A program made the position numbers and the translations under genes. Below the pieces are notes generated by a model, which did not search any database, was not told where the DNA came from, and worked only from the letters and a program-made list of their open reading frames with translations. From contig NZ_CBDDIE010000003.1 in assembly GCF_965228805.1 (NCBI RefSeq), positions 248,001 to 312,000 of the forward strand: 64,000 nt of DNA. Reading direction: 5' to 3'. Origin of the DNA: JASBTN01 sp965228805 (GTDB lineage: Bacteria > Pseudomonadota > Alphaproteobacteria > Rhodobacterales > Rhodobacteraceae). This document shows positions 17,150-25,937 of this stretch, piece by piece (within the stretch, counting starts at the first letter, position 1; every line of letters begins with the position of its first letter).

Positions 17150-18087
17150 TGGCAGAACCGGGACGCTCTCCCACCTACTGGGCACTGGCGGCGGCCACCC
17201 TTTTGGGAGGCTGCCTGGATCCCGTGTCCACCGTGCCGGGCACCCGGCCGACGCCGCGCCCCGATGTGGTCGCGCCCATGTCCGCCGAAAGCGAGGCCCT
17301 GGCGCGCTATTACAACAGCGTACAGCGGGGGCTTCTGACCCGCGGCCTATTACGCACCGATGGCGGGGGCGTGGATACGCCCTTTTCTTCTCGCGACCTG
17401 GCACAGAACTTCCTGAAGATCGCTTTCTTCCAGGAATACCAGGATGTTGGCGGACGCCTGGTGGCCCAGGAAAGCGCCAGCCGCCTGCAACGTTGGACCA
17501 AGCCGGTGCGTTTATCGATCAGCTTTGGTGCCTCGGTACCGAACGAGCTGCGCGACCACGATCGCCAGCAGATCGCCAGGTTCTCGGCCCGCCTGACCCG
17601 CGTCACCGGCCACCCGATCACCCTGTCCGACACCGCGCCCAACTTCCATGTGCTGGTGGTAAACGAAGCCGAGCGCCGCGCCCTCGCCCCGCGCCTGCGC
17701 CAGCTGCTGCCCGGCATCAATGACGCCGCCCTGACCCATATGATCAACCTGCCGCGCGACACCTATTGCGCGGTCTTCACCACCGACATGGGCAACAACT
17801 CCACGCCCGACACGGCGGTGGCCGTCATTCGCGGCGAACACCCTTCGCTTTTGCGCACCGCCTGCCTGCACGAGGAAATCGCGCAGGGCCTGGGCTTGCC
17901 CAATGACAGCCCGCGCGCACGTCCGTCGATCTTCAATGATGACGAGGAATTCGGGCTCTTGACCACACACGACGAGCTGCTTCTGCAAATGCTCTACGAT
18001 CGGCGCCTGCGCCCCGGCATGACCGAGGCCGAGGCCCGCCCGATCGTCAACCAGATCGCTACTGAGCTGACCGGCAGCGCCGTTTAG
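17149..18087 (+). CDS. DUF2927 domain lipoprotein
   Basis: A 312-residue protein. Its N-terminus (MAEPGRSPTYWALAAATLLG followed by GC) is a lipoprotein signal with lipobox LLGGC. The DUF2927 region begins FSSRDLAQNFLKIAFFQEY and ends HEEIAQGLGLPNDSPRARPS, IFNDDEEFGLLTTHDELLLQ. The HEEIxQxLGLxND element resembles a metalloprotease-like helix (HEExxQ, not HExxH), so catalysis is uncertain. Translational coupling to telA (TGATG overlap) and tight spacing to the SPFH gene place it in the same operon. It would put an outer- or periplasm-facing component in the system. Confidence 0.83.
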   Translation: MAEPGRSPTYWALAAATLLGGCLDPVSTVPGTRPTPRPDVVAPMSAESEALARYYNSVQRGLLTRGLLRTDGGGVDTPFSSRDLAQNFLKIAFFQEYQDVGGRLVAQESASRLQRWTKPVRLSISFGASVPNELRDHDRQQIARFSARLTRVTGHPITLSDTAPNFHVLVVNEAERRALAPRLRQLLPGINDAALTHMINLPRDTYCAVFTTDMGNNSTPDTAVAVIRGEHPSLLRTACLHEEIAQGLGLPNDSPRARPSIFNDDEEFGLLTTHDELLLQMLYDRRLRPGMTEAEARPIVNQIATELTGSAV

Positions 18088-18110
18088 CACCCACAGACAG
18101 GGGATGAGAC

Positions 18111-19238
18111 ATGGGAATTTTCGACTTTCTGACCGGTGAGTTCATCGACGTGATCCATTGGGTCGACGACACGCGCGACACGATGGTCTGGCGCTTTGAA
18201 CGCGAGGGGCACGAGATCAAATACGGTGCCAAGCTGACTGTGCGGGAGGGCCAGTCGGCGGTCTTCGTGCACGAGGGTCAGTTAGCGGATGTCTTCACTC
18301 CCGGGCTCTACATGCTCGAGACCAACAACATGCCGATCCTGACCACGCTGCAGCACTGGGATCACGGTTTCAAATCGCCCTTCAAGTCCGAGATCTACTT
18401 CGTCAACACGACGCGGTTCAATGACCTCAAATGGGGCACCAAGAACCCGATCATGCTGCGCGATCCGGAATTCGGCCCGACCCGCATCCGCGCCTATGGC
18501 ACCTATTCGGTGCGCGTGACGGACCCGGCCAAGTTCCTGACCGAGATCGTGGGCACGGACGGCGAATTCACCATGGATGAGATCAGCTTCCAGGTGCGCA
18601 ACATCATCGTGCAGGCGTTCTCCCGCGTGATCGCGGGCTCGGGCATTCCGGTGCTGGACATGGCCGCCAACACCGCAGATCTGGGGCGCGTGGTGGCGCG
18701 CGAGATCTCGGGCGTGGTGGCGGAATACGGCCTGTCGATCCCGGAATTCTATATCGAAAACATCAGCCTGCCCCCGGCGGTCGAGGAGGTGCTGGATAAG
18801 CGCACCTCGATGGGGATCGTGGGCAACCTGGACAATTACATGAAGTTCAACGCGGCCGAGGCGATGGGAACCGAAGGTTCCGCCATGGCGGCCTCGATGG
18901 GGGCAGGCATGGGCGCGGGCATGGGCATGGCGCTGGCGCAAAGCGGACCGTGGGGCTCCATGGGGGGCGCAGCCCCCGCACAGATTGCACAACCCGCTGC
19001 CGCCGCGCCGCCGCCCCCTCCCCCGCCGCCGGTCGAAAAGGTCTGGCACATCGCCGCGGGTGGCGAGACGAAGGGCCCCTTCTCCAAGGCCGCCCTAGGT
19101 CGCATGGTAACTTCCGGTGAGTTGACCCGCGAGACCCATGTCTGGACCGCCGGTCAGGACGGTTGGAAAACCGCGGATGAGGTGGCGGAACTGGCCCAAC
19201 TCTTTACCATCCTGCCCCCGCCCCCACCCGGCGCCTGA
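18111..19238 (+). CDS. SPFH-domain protein (YdjI/'virion core' type) with C-terminal GYF_2-like domain
   Basis: A 375-residue protein. Residues about 1-245 are an SPFH/band-7-like domain of the YdjI subgroup: MGIFDFLTGEFIDVIHW, EVREGQSAVFVHEGQ-like strand, TPGLYMLETNNMPIL, and a C-terminal part with ISLPPAVEEVLDKRTSMGI. A Gly/Ala/Met-rich and then poly-Pro linker follows (about 255-305). The last 65 residues (VWHIAAGGETKGPFSKAALG, and WTAGQDGWKTADEV) are a GYF_2-like domain. In Bacillus subtilis YdjI partners with a PspA protein and a zinc-ribbon membrane protein, and a zinc-ribbon membrane protein follows here. No PspA gene is present locally. Confidence 0.85.
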   Translation: MGIFDFLTGEFIDVIHWVDDTRDTMVWRFEREGHEIKYGAKLTVREGQSAVFVHEGQLADVFTPGLYMLETNNMPILTTLQHWDHGFKSPFKSEIYFVNTTRFNDLKWGTKNPIMLRDPEFGPTRIRAYGTYSVRVTDPAKFLTEIVGTDGEFTMDEISFQVRNIIVQAFSRVIAGSGIPVLDMAANTADLGRVVAREISGVVAEYGLSIPEFYIENISLPPAVEEVLDKRTSMGIVGNLDNYMKFNAAEAMGTEGSAMAASMGAGMGAGMGMALAQSGPWGSMGGAAPAQIAQPAAAAPPPPPPPPVEKVWHIAAGGETKGPFSKAALGRMVTSGELTRETHVWTAGQDGWKTADEVAELAQLFTILPPPPPGA

Positions 19239-19303
19239 GTCTGAAGGGGGCCTAGCCGCCCCTTTCATCTTTCCCAAAATATCCCCGCCGGAGGCAAGAC
19301 ATC

Positions 19304-20419
19304 ATGGCGCACCCGTCCGACGCGCTCGCCACACCCGAGGCTGAACACCGTTTCCCCTGCGACCAATGCGGCGCCGACCTGCGGTTCGATCCGCAAGCGG
19401 GGCGCCTGTCTTGCGACCATTGCGGTTTCACAGCCCCCCTGGAAGGGCACGCCGCCAAGGCCGAGGCGATCCGCGAGCTCGACTTCCGCGCCGCCCTGGA
19501 CGCCAAGTTGCCCGAGGCGGAGATCGAAGAGACGCGTGTCACTCAATGTCCAAATTGTGCAGCGCAGGTGACGTTGGACGCCGACGTACACGCCTCGGAA
19601 TGTCCGTTTTGTGCAACCCCGGTGGTGACCGACACGGGCACGCACCGGCATATCAAACCCAAGGGCGTACTGCCCTTTGCGCTGGAGGAACGCGAGGCAC
19701 GCGCGGCGATGACCGCGTGGCTGGGCAAGCTCTGGTTCGCCCCCAACGGGCTGCAGGACTACGCGCGCAAGGGACGCAAGATGTCCGGCATCTACGTGCC
19801 TTACTGGACCTTCGATGCAGATACGAAATCCAGCTACACCGGCGAACATGGCACGGTCTATTACGTCACCAAGACCGTCACGGTAAACGGCAGGAAACAG
19901 ACCCGGCGCGAGCAGAAGGTGCGCTGGCGCCCGGCCTCCGGCCGCGTGGCGCGCTGGTTTGACGACGTGCTGGTGCTGGCCTCCCGCTCGCTGCCCAAAC
20001 GCTATACCGATGCGTTGCAGCCCTGGGACCTGTCCACCCTGGAACCCTACCGGCCCGAGTACCTGGCGGGCTTTCGCGCCGAGGGCTACACGGTCGAGCT
20101 GCCAGACGGCTATGACGAGGCCCGCGCGCACATGGACCGCGTCATCCTGCGCGACGTGAAATTCGACATTGGCGGGGATCGCCAGCGGGTGCATTCGGTC
20201 AACACCACCGTCAGCGATGTGACTTTCAAACACGTACTGCTGCCGGTCTGGCTGGCCGCCTACAAGTATCGCGGCAAGACCTATCGCTTCGTCGTCAACG
20301 GGCAGAGCGGCAAGGTACAGGGCGAACGCCCCTGGTCGGCCTGGAAAATCACCATCGCGGTGGTCCTGGGCCTGATCGTGGCCGGGGTCATCGGATACCT
20401 GTCCGCACAAGCCCAATGA
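19304..20419 (+). CDS. Double zinc-ribbon protein with C-terminal membrane anchor
   Basis: A 371-residue protein. Two zinc ribbons sit in the first 105 residues: CDQCGADLRF...CDHCGF and CPNCAAQVTL...CPFCATP. The middle of about 230 residues has a conserved-looking KMSGIYVPYWTFDADTKSSY region, and the C-terminus is one hydrophobic helix (VVLGLIVAGVIGYLSAQAQ). The zinc ribbons face the cytoplasm if the helix is a tail anchor. Such proteins are often misnamed 'primosomal protein N'-like' from the ribbon alone. The layout recalls YdjG, the membrane partner of YdjI-type SPFH proteins, which fits its position directly after the SPFH gene. The preceding 65 bases carry a typical intergenic CCCAAAATATCCCCGCCGGA element. 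Confidence 0.8.
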   Translation: MAHPSDALATPEAEHRFPCDQCGADLRFDPQAGRLSCDHCGFTAPLEGHAAKAEAIRELDFRAALDAKLPEAEIEETRVTQCPNCAAQVTLDADVHASECPFCATPVVTDTGTHRHIKPKGVLPFALEEREARAAMTAWLGKLWFAPNGLQDYARKGRKMSGIYVPYWTFDADTKSSYTGEHGTVYYVTKTVTVNGRKQTRREQKVRWRPASGRVARWFDDVLVLASRSLPKRYTDALQPWDLSTLEPYRPEYLAGFRAEGYTVELPDGYDEARAHMDRVILRDVKFDIGGDRQRVHSVNTTVSDVTFKHVLLPVWLAAYKYRGKTYRFVVNGQSGKVQGERPWSAWKITIAVVLGLIVAGVIGYLSAQAQ

Positions 20420-20475
20420 CCGACGCGACGCTGCGTCCCGCTTGATCGGCGGGGCGTTCTGCGCACCCTGCCTGC

Positions 20476-21144
20476 ATGACCCATGACGCCCTGACCGAGC
20501 TCCTCTCGGCCCGCCATTCCTGCCGCGCCTACCTACCGGACGACGTCCCCCGCGAGGTGATCGAACAGATCCTGACCGCCGCCCAGCGCGTGCCCAGCTG
20601 GTGCAATGCGCAACCCTGGCAGGTGCATATTACCGGCAAGGACGAAACCACCCGGCTGGCGAAGGCGCTTCATGGGGAGGCAATGAAGGGCGGACACACA
20701 CCCGACATCCCCTTCCCGCAAGCCTATACCGGCGAGCACCAGGAGCGGCGGCGCACCTGTGGCTGGCAGCTCTACGAGGCGGTTGGGGTCCAGAAGGGAG
20801 ACCGCGCCGGCTCCGCCCGCCAGATGATGGAGAACTTCCGCTTCTTCGGCGCCCCGCACATGGCGCTGATCACCGCGCCCAAAGAGCTGGGCCAATATGC
20901 CTATCTGGACTGCGGCGGCTTCATCACCGGCTTCTGCCTTGCCGCGCGCAGCCTGGGCCTGGGCACCATCCCACAGGCCGCCGTGGCCGGTTTCGCGCCC
21001 CTCCTGCGTGACTGGTTCCAGGTTCCCGAAGACCGCACCATCCTGGTCGGCATCGCCTTTGGTTATCCGGATGAAAAACACCCGGCCAATGCGTTTCGCA
21101 CTGGCCGGGCGGATCTGACGGAATGGGTGACCTGGGTCGGCTGA
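20476..21144 (+). CDS. Nitroreductase family protein
   Basis: A 222-residue flavoprotein of the nitroreductase (NfsA/FRP) fold. The N-terminal LSARHSCRAYLPDDVPREV and the FMN-phosphate contact PSWCNAQPWQVHI are visible. The C-terminal half has LDCGGFITGFCLAARSLGLG and IALGY-like VGIAFGYPDE. It probably reduces quinones, nitro compounds or other electrophiles with NAD(P)H. The gene is 56 bases after the zinc-ribbon gene. Whether it belongs to that operon is unclear, as it lacks tight coupling. Confidence 0.9.
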   Translation: MTHDALTELLSARHSCRAYLPDDVPREVIEQILTAAQRVPSWCNAQPWQVHITGKDETTRLAKALHGEAMKGGHTPDIPFPQAYTGEHQERRRTCGWQLYEAVGVQKGDRAGSARQMMENFRFFGAPHMALITAPKELGQYAYLDCGGFITGFCLAARSLGLGTIPQAAVAGFAPLLRDWFQVPEDRTILVGIAFGYPDEKHPANAFRTGRADLTEWVTWVG

Positions 21145-21176
21145 GCAACTGAGCGAGGGCCCCAGCCGGGTCTCCG

Positions 21177-21593
21177 TCAGCTGGTGTTGATCTTCACCCG
21201 CGTGGCATTCTGCGCACGCGGCGCCGATTTCGGCACGGTGATGGTCAACACTCCATCCTTCATGTCGGCTGCCACCTTCGCCTCATCCGCATCCGGTGGC
21301 AGGCGGAAGCTGCGCTGAAACGCGCCGTATTGGCGTTCCGAGAAGAACCAGGTGTCGCCCTTTTCCTCCCGTTCCGATGATTTCTCGCCCTTCACCTGGA
21401 CCAGCCCGTCATGCACGGTCAGCTCCACATCCTCCTCGGCCACGCCGGGCAGCTCGATCGCGATGCGATAGGCGTCATCGGCCAGGGAAGCCTCGGAAGC
21501 GGGGGTCAGGAACTCGCTCAACCGATGCCCGAAGCTGCGCAGCGGGTCATAGAGCGACGGCCAGAAACCGGTATCTTGCGTCTTTTCAACCAT
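21177..21593 (-). CDS. Hsp20/alpha-crystallin small heat shock protein
   Basis: A 138-residue ATP-independent holdase chaperone. The alpha-crystallin domain spans about residues 40-135: ASLADDAYRIAIELPGVAEE, DVELTVHDGLVQVKGEK, RSFRLPPDADEAKVAADMKD and GVLTITVPKS. The C-terminal I-x-I-type anchor is degenerate (VKINTS). The open frame starts at 21641, but ATG 21593 has a near-perfect Shine-Dalgarno AAGGAGGTG 5 bases upstream, so MVEKTQDTGFW is the start. It is convergent with the nitroreductase gene, 32 bases apart. Confidence 0.92.
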   Translation of the reverse strand: MVEKTQDTGFWPSLYDPLRSFGHRLSEFLTPASEASLADDAYRIAIELPGVAEEDVELTVHDGLVQVKGEKSSEREEKGDTWFFSERQYGAFQRSFRLPPDADEAKVAADMKDGVLTITVPKSAPRAQNATRVKINTS

Positions 21594-21717
21594 GATGCAC
21601 CTCCTTCCCTTTTGATATGGGTTCTGGTTTTGGCGGCCCAAGAACGACGGGCGATTTTGCCGCAGGGCATGGACGCGGTTCCAACGGGACGCTACGAGAG
21701 CAAAAACGGAGGGTCAG

Positions 21718-22155
21718 ATGAGAGCATTGGTACAACGCGTCAGCGAAGCCGCGGTGCGCGTGGATGGCGAAGTGATCGGTGAGGTCGGCGCAGGGGTCAT
21801 GATCCTTGTCTGCGCGATGCAGGGCGATACCGAGGCGAATGCGGATACGCTGGCCGCCAAGATCTCGAAACTGCGCATCTTCAAGGACGACGCGGGCAAG
21901 ATGAACCGCTCGGTGCTGGACACCGGCGGCCAGGCGCTTGTGGTCAGCCAGTTCACCCTGTCCGCAGACACCTCGCGCGGCAACCGTCCGGGGTTTTCCA
22001 CCGCCGCCCCGCCAGCCGAGGGCGAGCGGCTTTACGAATACTTCGCCGCGCAGCTGCGTGGACACGGGATCACCGTGGCCCAGGGCCGGTTTGGCGCGGA
22101 TATGGCGGTGTCGCTGGTGAACGACGGGCCGGTCACGATCTGGATGGAGTTCTGA
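21718..22155 (+). CDS. dtd: D-aminoacyl-tRNA deacylase
   Basis: A 145-residue proofreading enzyme that hydrolyses D-aminoacyl-tRNA (and glycyl-tRNA-Ala). It is full length. It starts MRALVQRVSEAAVRVDGE and shows the two catalytic motifs: SQFTLSADTSRGNRPGF and the cis Gly-Pro motif VNDGPVTIWMEF at the C-terminus. GGAGGG lies 5-7 bases before the ATG. It is divergent from hsp20 across about 125 bases. Confidence 0.96.
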   Translation: MRALVQRVSEAAVRVDGEVIGEVGAGVMILVCAMQGDTEANADTLAAKISKLRIFKDDAGKMNRSVLDTGGQALVVSQFTLSADTSRGNRPGFSTAAPPAEGERLYEYFAAQLRGHGITVAQGRFGADMAVSLVNDGPVTIWMEF

Positions 22156-22206
22156 TCACTCGCCAGCTGACAGTGGGAAGGCGGAGAAACCCCGCCCACG
22201 ACCGGT

Positions 22207-25053
22207 TTACTCCGCCGCGTCTGCATAGTCCGACAGCGGCGGGCAGGTACAGACCAGGTTGCGATCACCATAGACATTGTCGACCCGGTTCACGGGCGAC
22301 CAGTATTTGTCCACCCGGAAACTGCCCGGCGGGAAACAGCCTTGTTCGCGGCTATAGGGCCGGTCCCATTTGCCGACGAGGTCCTCGACCGTGTGGGGGG
22401 CGTGTTTCAACGGGTTGTTCTCCGCATCAATCTTGCTTTCCTCGATCTCGCGGATCTCTTCGCGGATCGCCAGCATGGCGTCGCAGAACCGGTCGAGCTC
22501 GGCCTTGGTCTCGCTCTCCGTTGGTTCGATCATCAGCGTGCCTGCCACCGGCCAGCTCATCGTCGGCGCATGGAACCCGTTGTCGATCAGGCGCTTGGCG
22601 ATGTCTTCGACCGTGACCCCGGCGCTGTCGGCAAAGGGGCGGGTGTCCAGGATACATTCATGCGCGACGCGGCCGCCCTTGCCGGTGAACAGCACCTCAT
22701 AGGCACCTTTCAGCCGCGCAGCGATGTAGTTGGCGTTCAGGATCGCCACTTTCGTCGCCTGGGTCAGACCCGCCCCGCCCATCATCAGCACATAGGCCCA
22801 GGAGATCGGCAGCACAGAAGCCGAGCCGAAGGGCGCGGCCGAGACAGCTCCCTCTTCACCCGCCAACCCATTGCCCGGCAGGTGCGGTTCCAGATGCGCC
22901 TTGACCCCGATCGGGCCCATGCCGGGGCCGCCACCGCCATGGGGAATGGCGAAGGTCTTGTGCAGGTTCAGGTGGCTCACGTCTCCACCGATCTCGCCCA
23001 GTTTCGACAGGCCCACCATTGCGTTCAAATTGGCGCCGTCGATATAGACTTGGCCGCCGTGCTGATGCGTAATCTCGCAGACCTCGCGCACGGTCTCCTC
23101 GAACACCCCGTGGGTCGAGGGATAGGTAATCATGCAGGCCGCCAGCCGGTCGCCAGCCGCTTTGGCCTTGGCACGGAAATCGGCGACGTCGATATCGCCG
23201 TTTTCGGCCGAGTTCACCACCACGACCTCCATCCCCGCCATCTGCGCGCTGGCCGGGTTGGTGCCATGGGCCGAGATCGGGATCAGGCAGATATCGCGCT
23301 CCTGCCCCTGCGCGCGGTGATAGGCGGCAATGGTCAGCAGCCCGGCATATTCGCCCTGCGCACCGGAGTTCGGCTGCATGGACATGGCATCATAGCCGGT
23401 GATCAGACAGAGCTTAGCCTTCAGGTCGTTGATCAGATGCAGATAGCCTTGGGTCTGATCCGCAGGGGCCATCGGGTGGATCATCGAGAACTCACGCCAG
23501 CTGACCGGCATCATCTCGGCCGCCGCGTTCAGTTTCATGGTGCACGACCCCAGCGGGATCATCGCGCGATCCAGCGCCAGGTCGCGGTCGGCCAGGCGAC
23601 GCATGTAGCGCATCATCTCGGTCTCGGCGCGGTTCATGTGGAAGACCGGGTGGGTCAAGTATTCCGAGCTGCGCAGAAGAGCCTCGGGCAGGCGATATTC
23701 GGGCGTATAGTCATCGTCCTTGCGGGTCACGCCGAAGGCGCCCCAGACGGCTTCGATGGTGGCGGGACGGGTAGCCTCATCCAGCGTAATGCCGATCTGC
23801 GTCTCCCCCACGGGGCGCAGGTTGATGCCGCGGGCCACGGCGGCCTCCATCACGGTCTTCTGCAGGCCGCCGACCTCGACCGTGATCGTGTCGAAGAAAT
23901 GGTTGGGGGTGATGGTAAAGCCCCCCTCCTCCAACCCCTTGGCGAGGCGCACGGTCTTGCGGTGGATGCGTTGGGCGATGGCCTTCAGCCCGTCGGGACC
24001 GTGAAACACCGCGTAGAAGCTGGCCATGACCGCCAGCAGCGCCTGCGCCGTGCAAACGTTCGACGTCGCCTTTTCGCGGCGAATGTGCTGCTCGCGGGTT
24101 TGCAACGACAGGCGATAGGCCTTGTTGCCGCGCGCGTCCACCGACACGCCAACAATACGCCCCGGCATGTTGCGCTTATGCTTGTCCTTGGTGGCCAGAT
24201 AGGCGGCATGCGGCCCGCCGAAACCCACCGGCACGCCGAAACGTTGGGTCGAGCCCACGGCGATATCCGCCCCCATCGCGCCCGGTTCCTTCAGAACGGT
24301 CAGGGCCAGCGGGTCGGCGGCGACGATACCCACCCCCTTGGCGGCGTGCAGAGCTGTGATCTGGTCGGTGAAATCGCGCACGCGGCCGTAGGTTCCCGGG
24401 TATTGGAAGATCGCGCCAAAGACTTCCTCGGCGTTCAGATCGCTTTCCGGATCGCCCACCACAATCTCGATCCCCAAGGGTGCCGCCCGGGTTTTCATCA
24501 CCGCGATGTTCTGCGGGTGGCAGTTTTCGTCGACAAAGAAGGCCTTGGCCTTCGACTTGGCGATGCGCTGTCCCATGACCATTGCCTCGGCCGCCGCCGT
24601 GGCCTCATCCAGCAGGGACGCATTGGCGATCTCCAGCCCGGTCAGGTCAGACACCATGGTCTGGAAGTTTAACAGTGCCTCCAGACGGCCTTGGCTGATC
24701 TCCGGCTGGTACGGCGTGTAAGCCGTGTACCAGGCTGGGTTTTCCAGGATGTTGCGCTGGATCACCGGCGGGGTGACCGTGCCGTGATACCCCTGCCCCA
24801 GCAGGGACCGCAGCACCTTGTTCTTCGCCGCCGTCACCCGCATCTGGTGCAGCATTTCCCGTTCCGAACGCGGCCGCCCCCAGCTGAGTTCCTCTTCCTG
24901 GCGGATCGAGCCGGGCACGGTCTCGGCAATCAAGCTTTCCAGGTCCGCGACGCCGACCGTGTCGAACATCTGATCCATCTCGGACGGAGACGGGCCGATG
25001 TGGCGGCGGTTGGCGAAATCATAGGGCAGGTAATCAGTCGGGGTGAAAGGCAT
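22207..25053 (-). CDS. gcvP: Glycine dehydrogenase (decarboxylating), P-protein
   Basis: A 948-residue fused P-protein of the glycine cleavage system. It decarboxylates glycine on PLP and passes the aminomethyl group to lipoyl-GcvH. Both halves of the ancestral alpha2beta2 enzyme are present in one chain. The PLP lysine is in HLNLHKTFAIPHGGGGPGMG in the C-terminal half. The glycine-rich loop region GSASVLPISWAYVLMMGG follows. Length and ends match bacterial full-length GcvP. It lies 91 bases downstream of gcvH, with two hairpins in the gap, and both are probably controlled by the glycine riboswitch upstream of gcvH. Confidence 0.97.
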   Translation of the reverse strand: MPFTPTDYLPYDFANRRHIGPSPSEMDQMFDTVGVADLESLIAETVPGSIRQEEELSWGRPRSEREMLHQMRVTAAKNKVLRSLLGQGYHGTVTPPVIQRNILENPAWYTAYTPYQPEISQGRLEALLNFQTMVSDLTGLEIANASLLDEATAAAEAMVMGQRIAKSKAKAFFVDENCHPQNIAVMKTRAAPLGIEIVVGDPESDLNAEEVFGAIFQYPGTYGRVRDFTDQITALHAAKGVGIVAADPLALTVLKEPGAMGADIAVGSTQRFGVPVGFGGPHAAYLATKDKHKRNMPGRIVGVSVDARGNKAYRLSLQTREQHIRREKATSNVCTAQALLAVMASFYAVFHGPDGLKAIAQRIHRKTVRLAKGLEEGGFTITPNHFFDTITVEVGGLQKTVMEAAVARGINLRPVGETQIGITLDEATRPATIEAVWGAFGVTRKDDDYTPEYRLPEALLRSSEYLTHPVFHMNRAETEMMRYMRRLADRDLALDRAMIPLGSCTMKLNAAAEMMPVSWREFSMIHPMAPADQTQGYLHLINDLKAKLCLITGYDAMSMQPNSGAQGEYAGLLTIAAYHRAQGQERDICLIPISAHGTNPASAQMAGMEVVVVNSAENGDIDVADFRAKAKAAGDRLAACMITYPSTHGVFEETVREVCEITHQHGGQVYIDGANLNAMVGLSKLGEIGGDVSHLNLHKTFAIPHGGGGPGMGPIGVKAHLEPHLPGNGLAGEEGAVSAAPFGSASVLPISWAYVLMMGGAGLTQATKVAILNANYIAARLKGAYEVLFTGKGGRVAHECILDTRPFADSAGVTVEDIAKRLIDNGFHAPTMSWPVAGTLMIEPTESETKAELDRFCDAMLAIREEIREIEESKIDAENNPLKHAPHTVEDLVGKWDRPYSREQGCFPPGSFRVDKYWSPVNRVDNVYGDRNLVCTCPPLSDYADAAE

Positions 25054-25078
25054 GGGGTGCTCCGAAAGTGGAGGCAGT

Positions 25079-25124
25079 GCCCGGAATCTTCAAAAACTCC
25101 GGGTCGTTTTCTTCGAAGAAAACG
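25079..25124. repeat. Two hairpins between gcvH and gcvP
   Basis: CCCGGA...TCCGGG forms a six-pair stem around twelve bases (25079-25103). It is followed at 25105-25124 by the perfect palindrome CGTTTTCTTCGAAGAAAACG. On the minus strand these lie between the gcvH stop and the gcvP start. They may stabilise or process the gcvHP message or lower gcvP expression; similar U/A-stem palindromes occur as intergenic hairpins elsewhere in the window. Confidence 0.6.
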
Positions 25125-25144
25125 GGCACCGCCGATAGGTCAGG

Positions 25145-25504
25145 TCAGCCGATGAAGGCCTTGTAGCCCGCTTCGTCCATGTACTCGTCCATCGGCGAGG
25201 CATCCGAGACCTTGAGCTTGAAGAACCAGGCGTCGCCTTCCGGGTCCTCGTTGACCTTGCTGGGCTCGTCGACGATGGCCTCGTTCACCTCGACCACTTC
25301 ACCGTCCAGCGGGGCAAGAATGTCGGACGCGGCCTTGACGCTCTCGATCACCACGATCTCGTCATCCTTGGAGACGGTATCGCCCACTTCTGGCAGTTCG
25401 ACGAACACCACATCGCCCAGTTGCTCGGCGGCATGCGCGGTGATGCCCACAACCATCACGCCATCTTCCTCGCGTAGCCATTCGTGTTCTTCGGTGTATT
25501 TCAT
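25145..25504 (-). CDS. gcvH: Glycine cleavage system H protein
   Basis: A 119-residue lipoyl carrier protein of the glycine cleavage system. The lipoylated lysine is in IVVIESVKAASDILAPLDGE. The start MKYTEEHEWLREEDGVMVVG is typical and full length. GGAGAGACCC lies just before the ATG. It is the first gene after the tandem glycine riboswitch. The aminomethyltransferase gene gcvT, which commonly heads this operon, is absent from its expected position and from the window. Confidence 0.97.
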   Translation of the reverse strand: MKYTEEHEWLREEDGVMVVGITAHAAEQLGDVVFVELPEVGDTVSKDDEIVVIESVKAASDILAPLDGEVVEVNEAIVDEPSKVNEDPEGDAWFFKLKVSDASPMDEYMDEAGYKAFIG

Positions 25505-25705
25505 TGGGTCTCTCCTGGTGAAATGTTGATGTCATGTTGAGCATGGCAAAGGATGGACGGTGCTGCCGATGCGCGCCCGAGGGTCGCAGTCGTCGGCTCA
25601 CGAAAATCAGCTGGAAAAGCACGGATCGGCGCGGTCATTCCGGTTCTGTCCTCCCCTGGCCGGAAATCTGCCCGGCAACCGTTCGGCGCTGACGCGCCCC
25701 TGTTG

Positions 25706-25860
25706 CCCCCTCTGTCCTGTCGCCTGAGATCGTTATCCCTTCGGCGGGCGCGGGCATCGCGCCACTCTCCAGAGTGCTATCATCACATCGGTCCGGGGGC
25801 CTGAGAGTTTACCGGGGCGGTTGCTCCTTCGGCACCGACATTGTCGGATTCTCCCGATGC
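25706..25860 (-). promoter_or_regulatory. Tandem glycine riboswitch (gcvT motif) upstream of gcvH
   Basis: On the minus strand the leader reads CATCGGGAGAATCC...GGTGCCGAAGGAGCAACC...AAACTCTCAGGCCCCCGGACC, then CTCTGGAGAGTGGCG...CGCCGAAGGGATAACG ATCTCAGGCGACAGGACAGAG. Each copy has the GGAGAG stem strand, the GCCGAAGG core and the CTCAGG core, and the second ends with GGACAGAG. These are the conserved elements of the two glycine aptamers in tandem. About 200 bases separate it from gcvH. Glycine normally turns such operons on. Boundaries are approximate. Confidence 0.92.
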
Positions 25861-25937
25861 AATGACGGATTCGTAGCGGTTGGATGACGCCTAGGCAAGT
25901 GCTTGTGCCCGAATGCATACCGCGTCATTCTGCCCGG

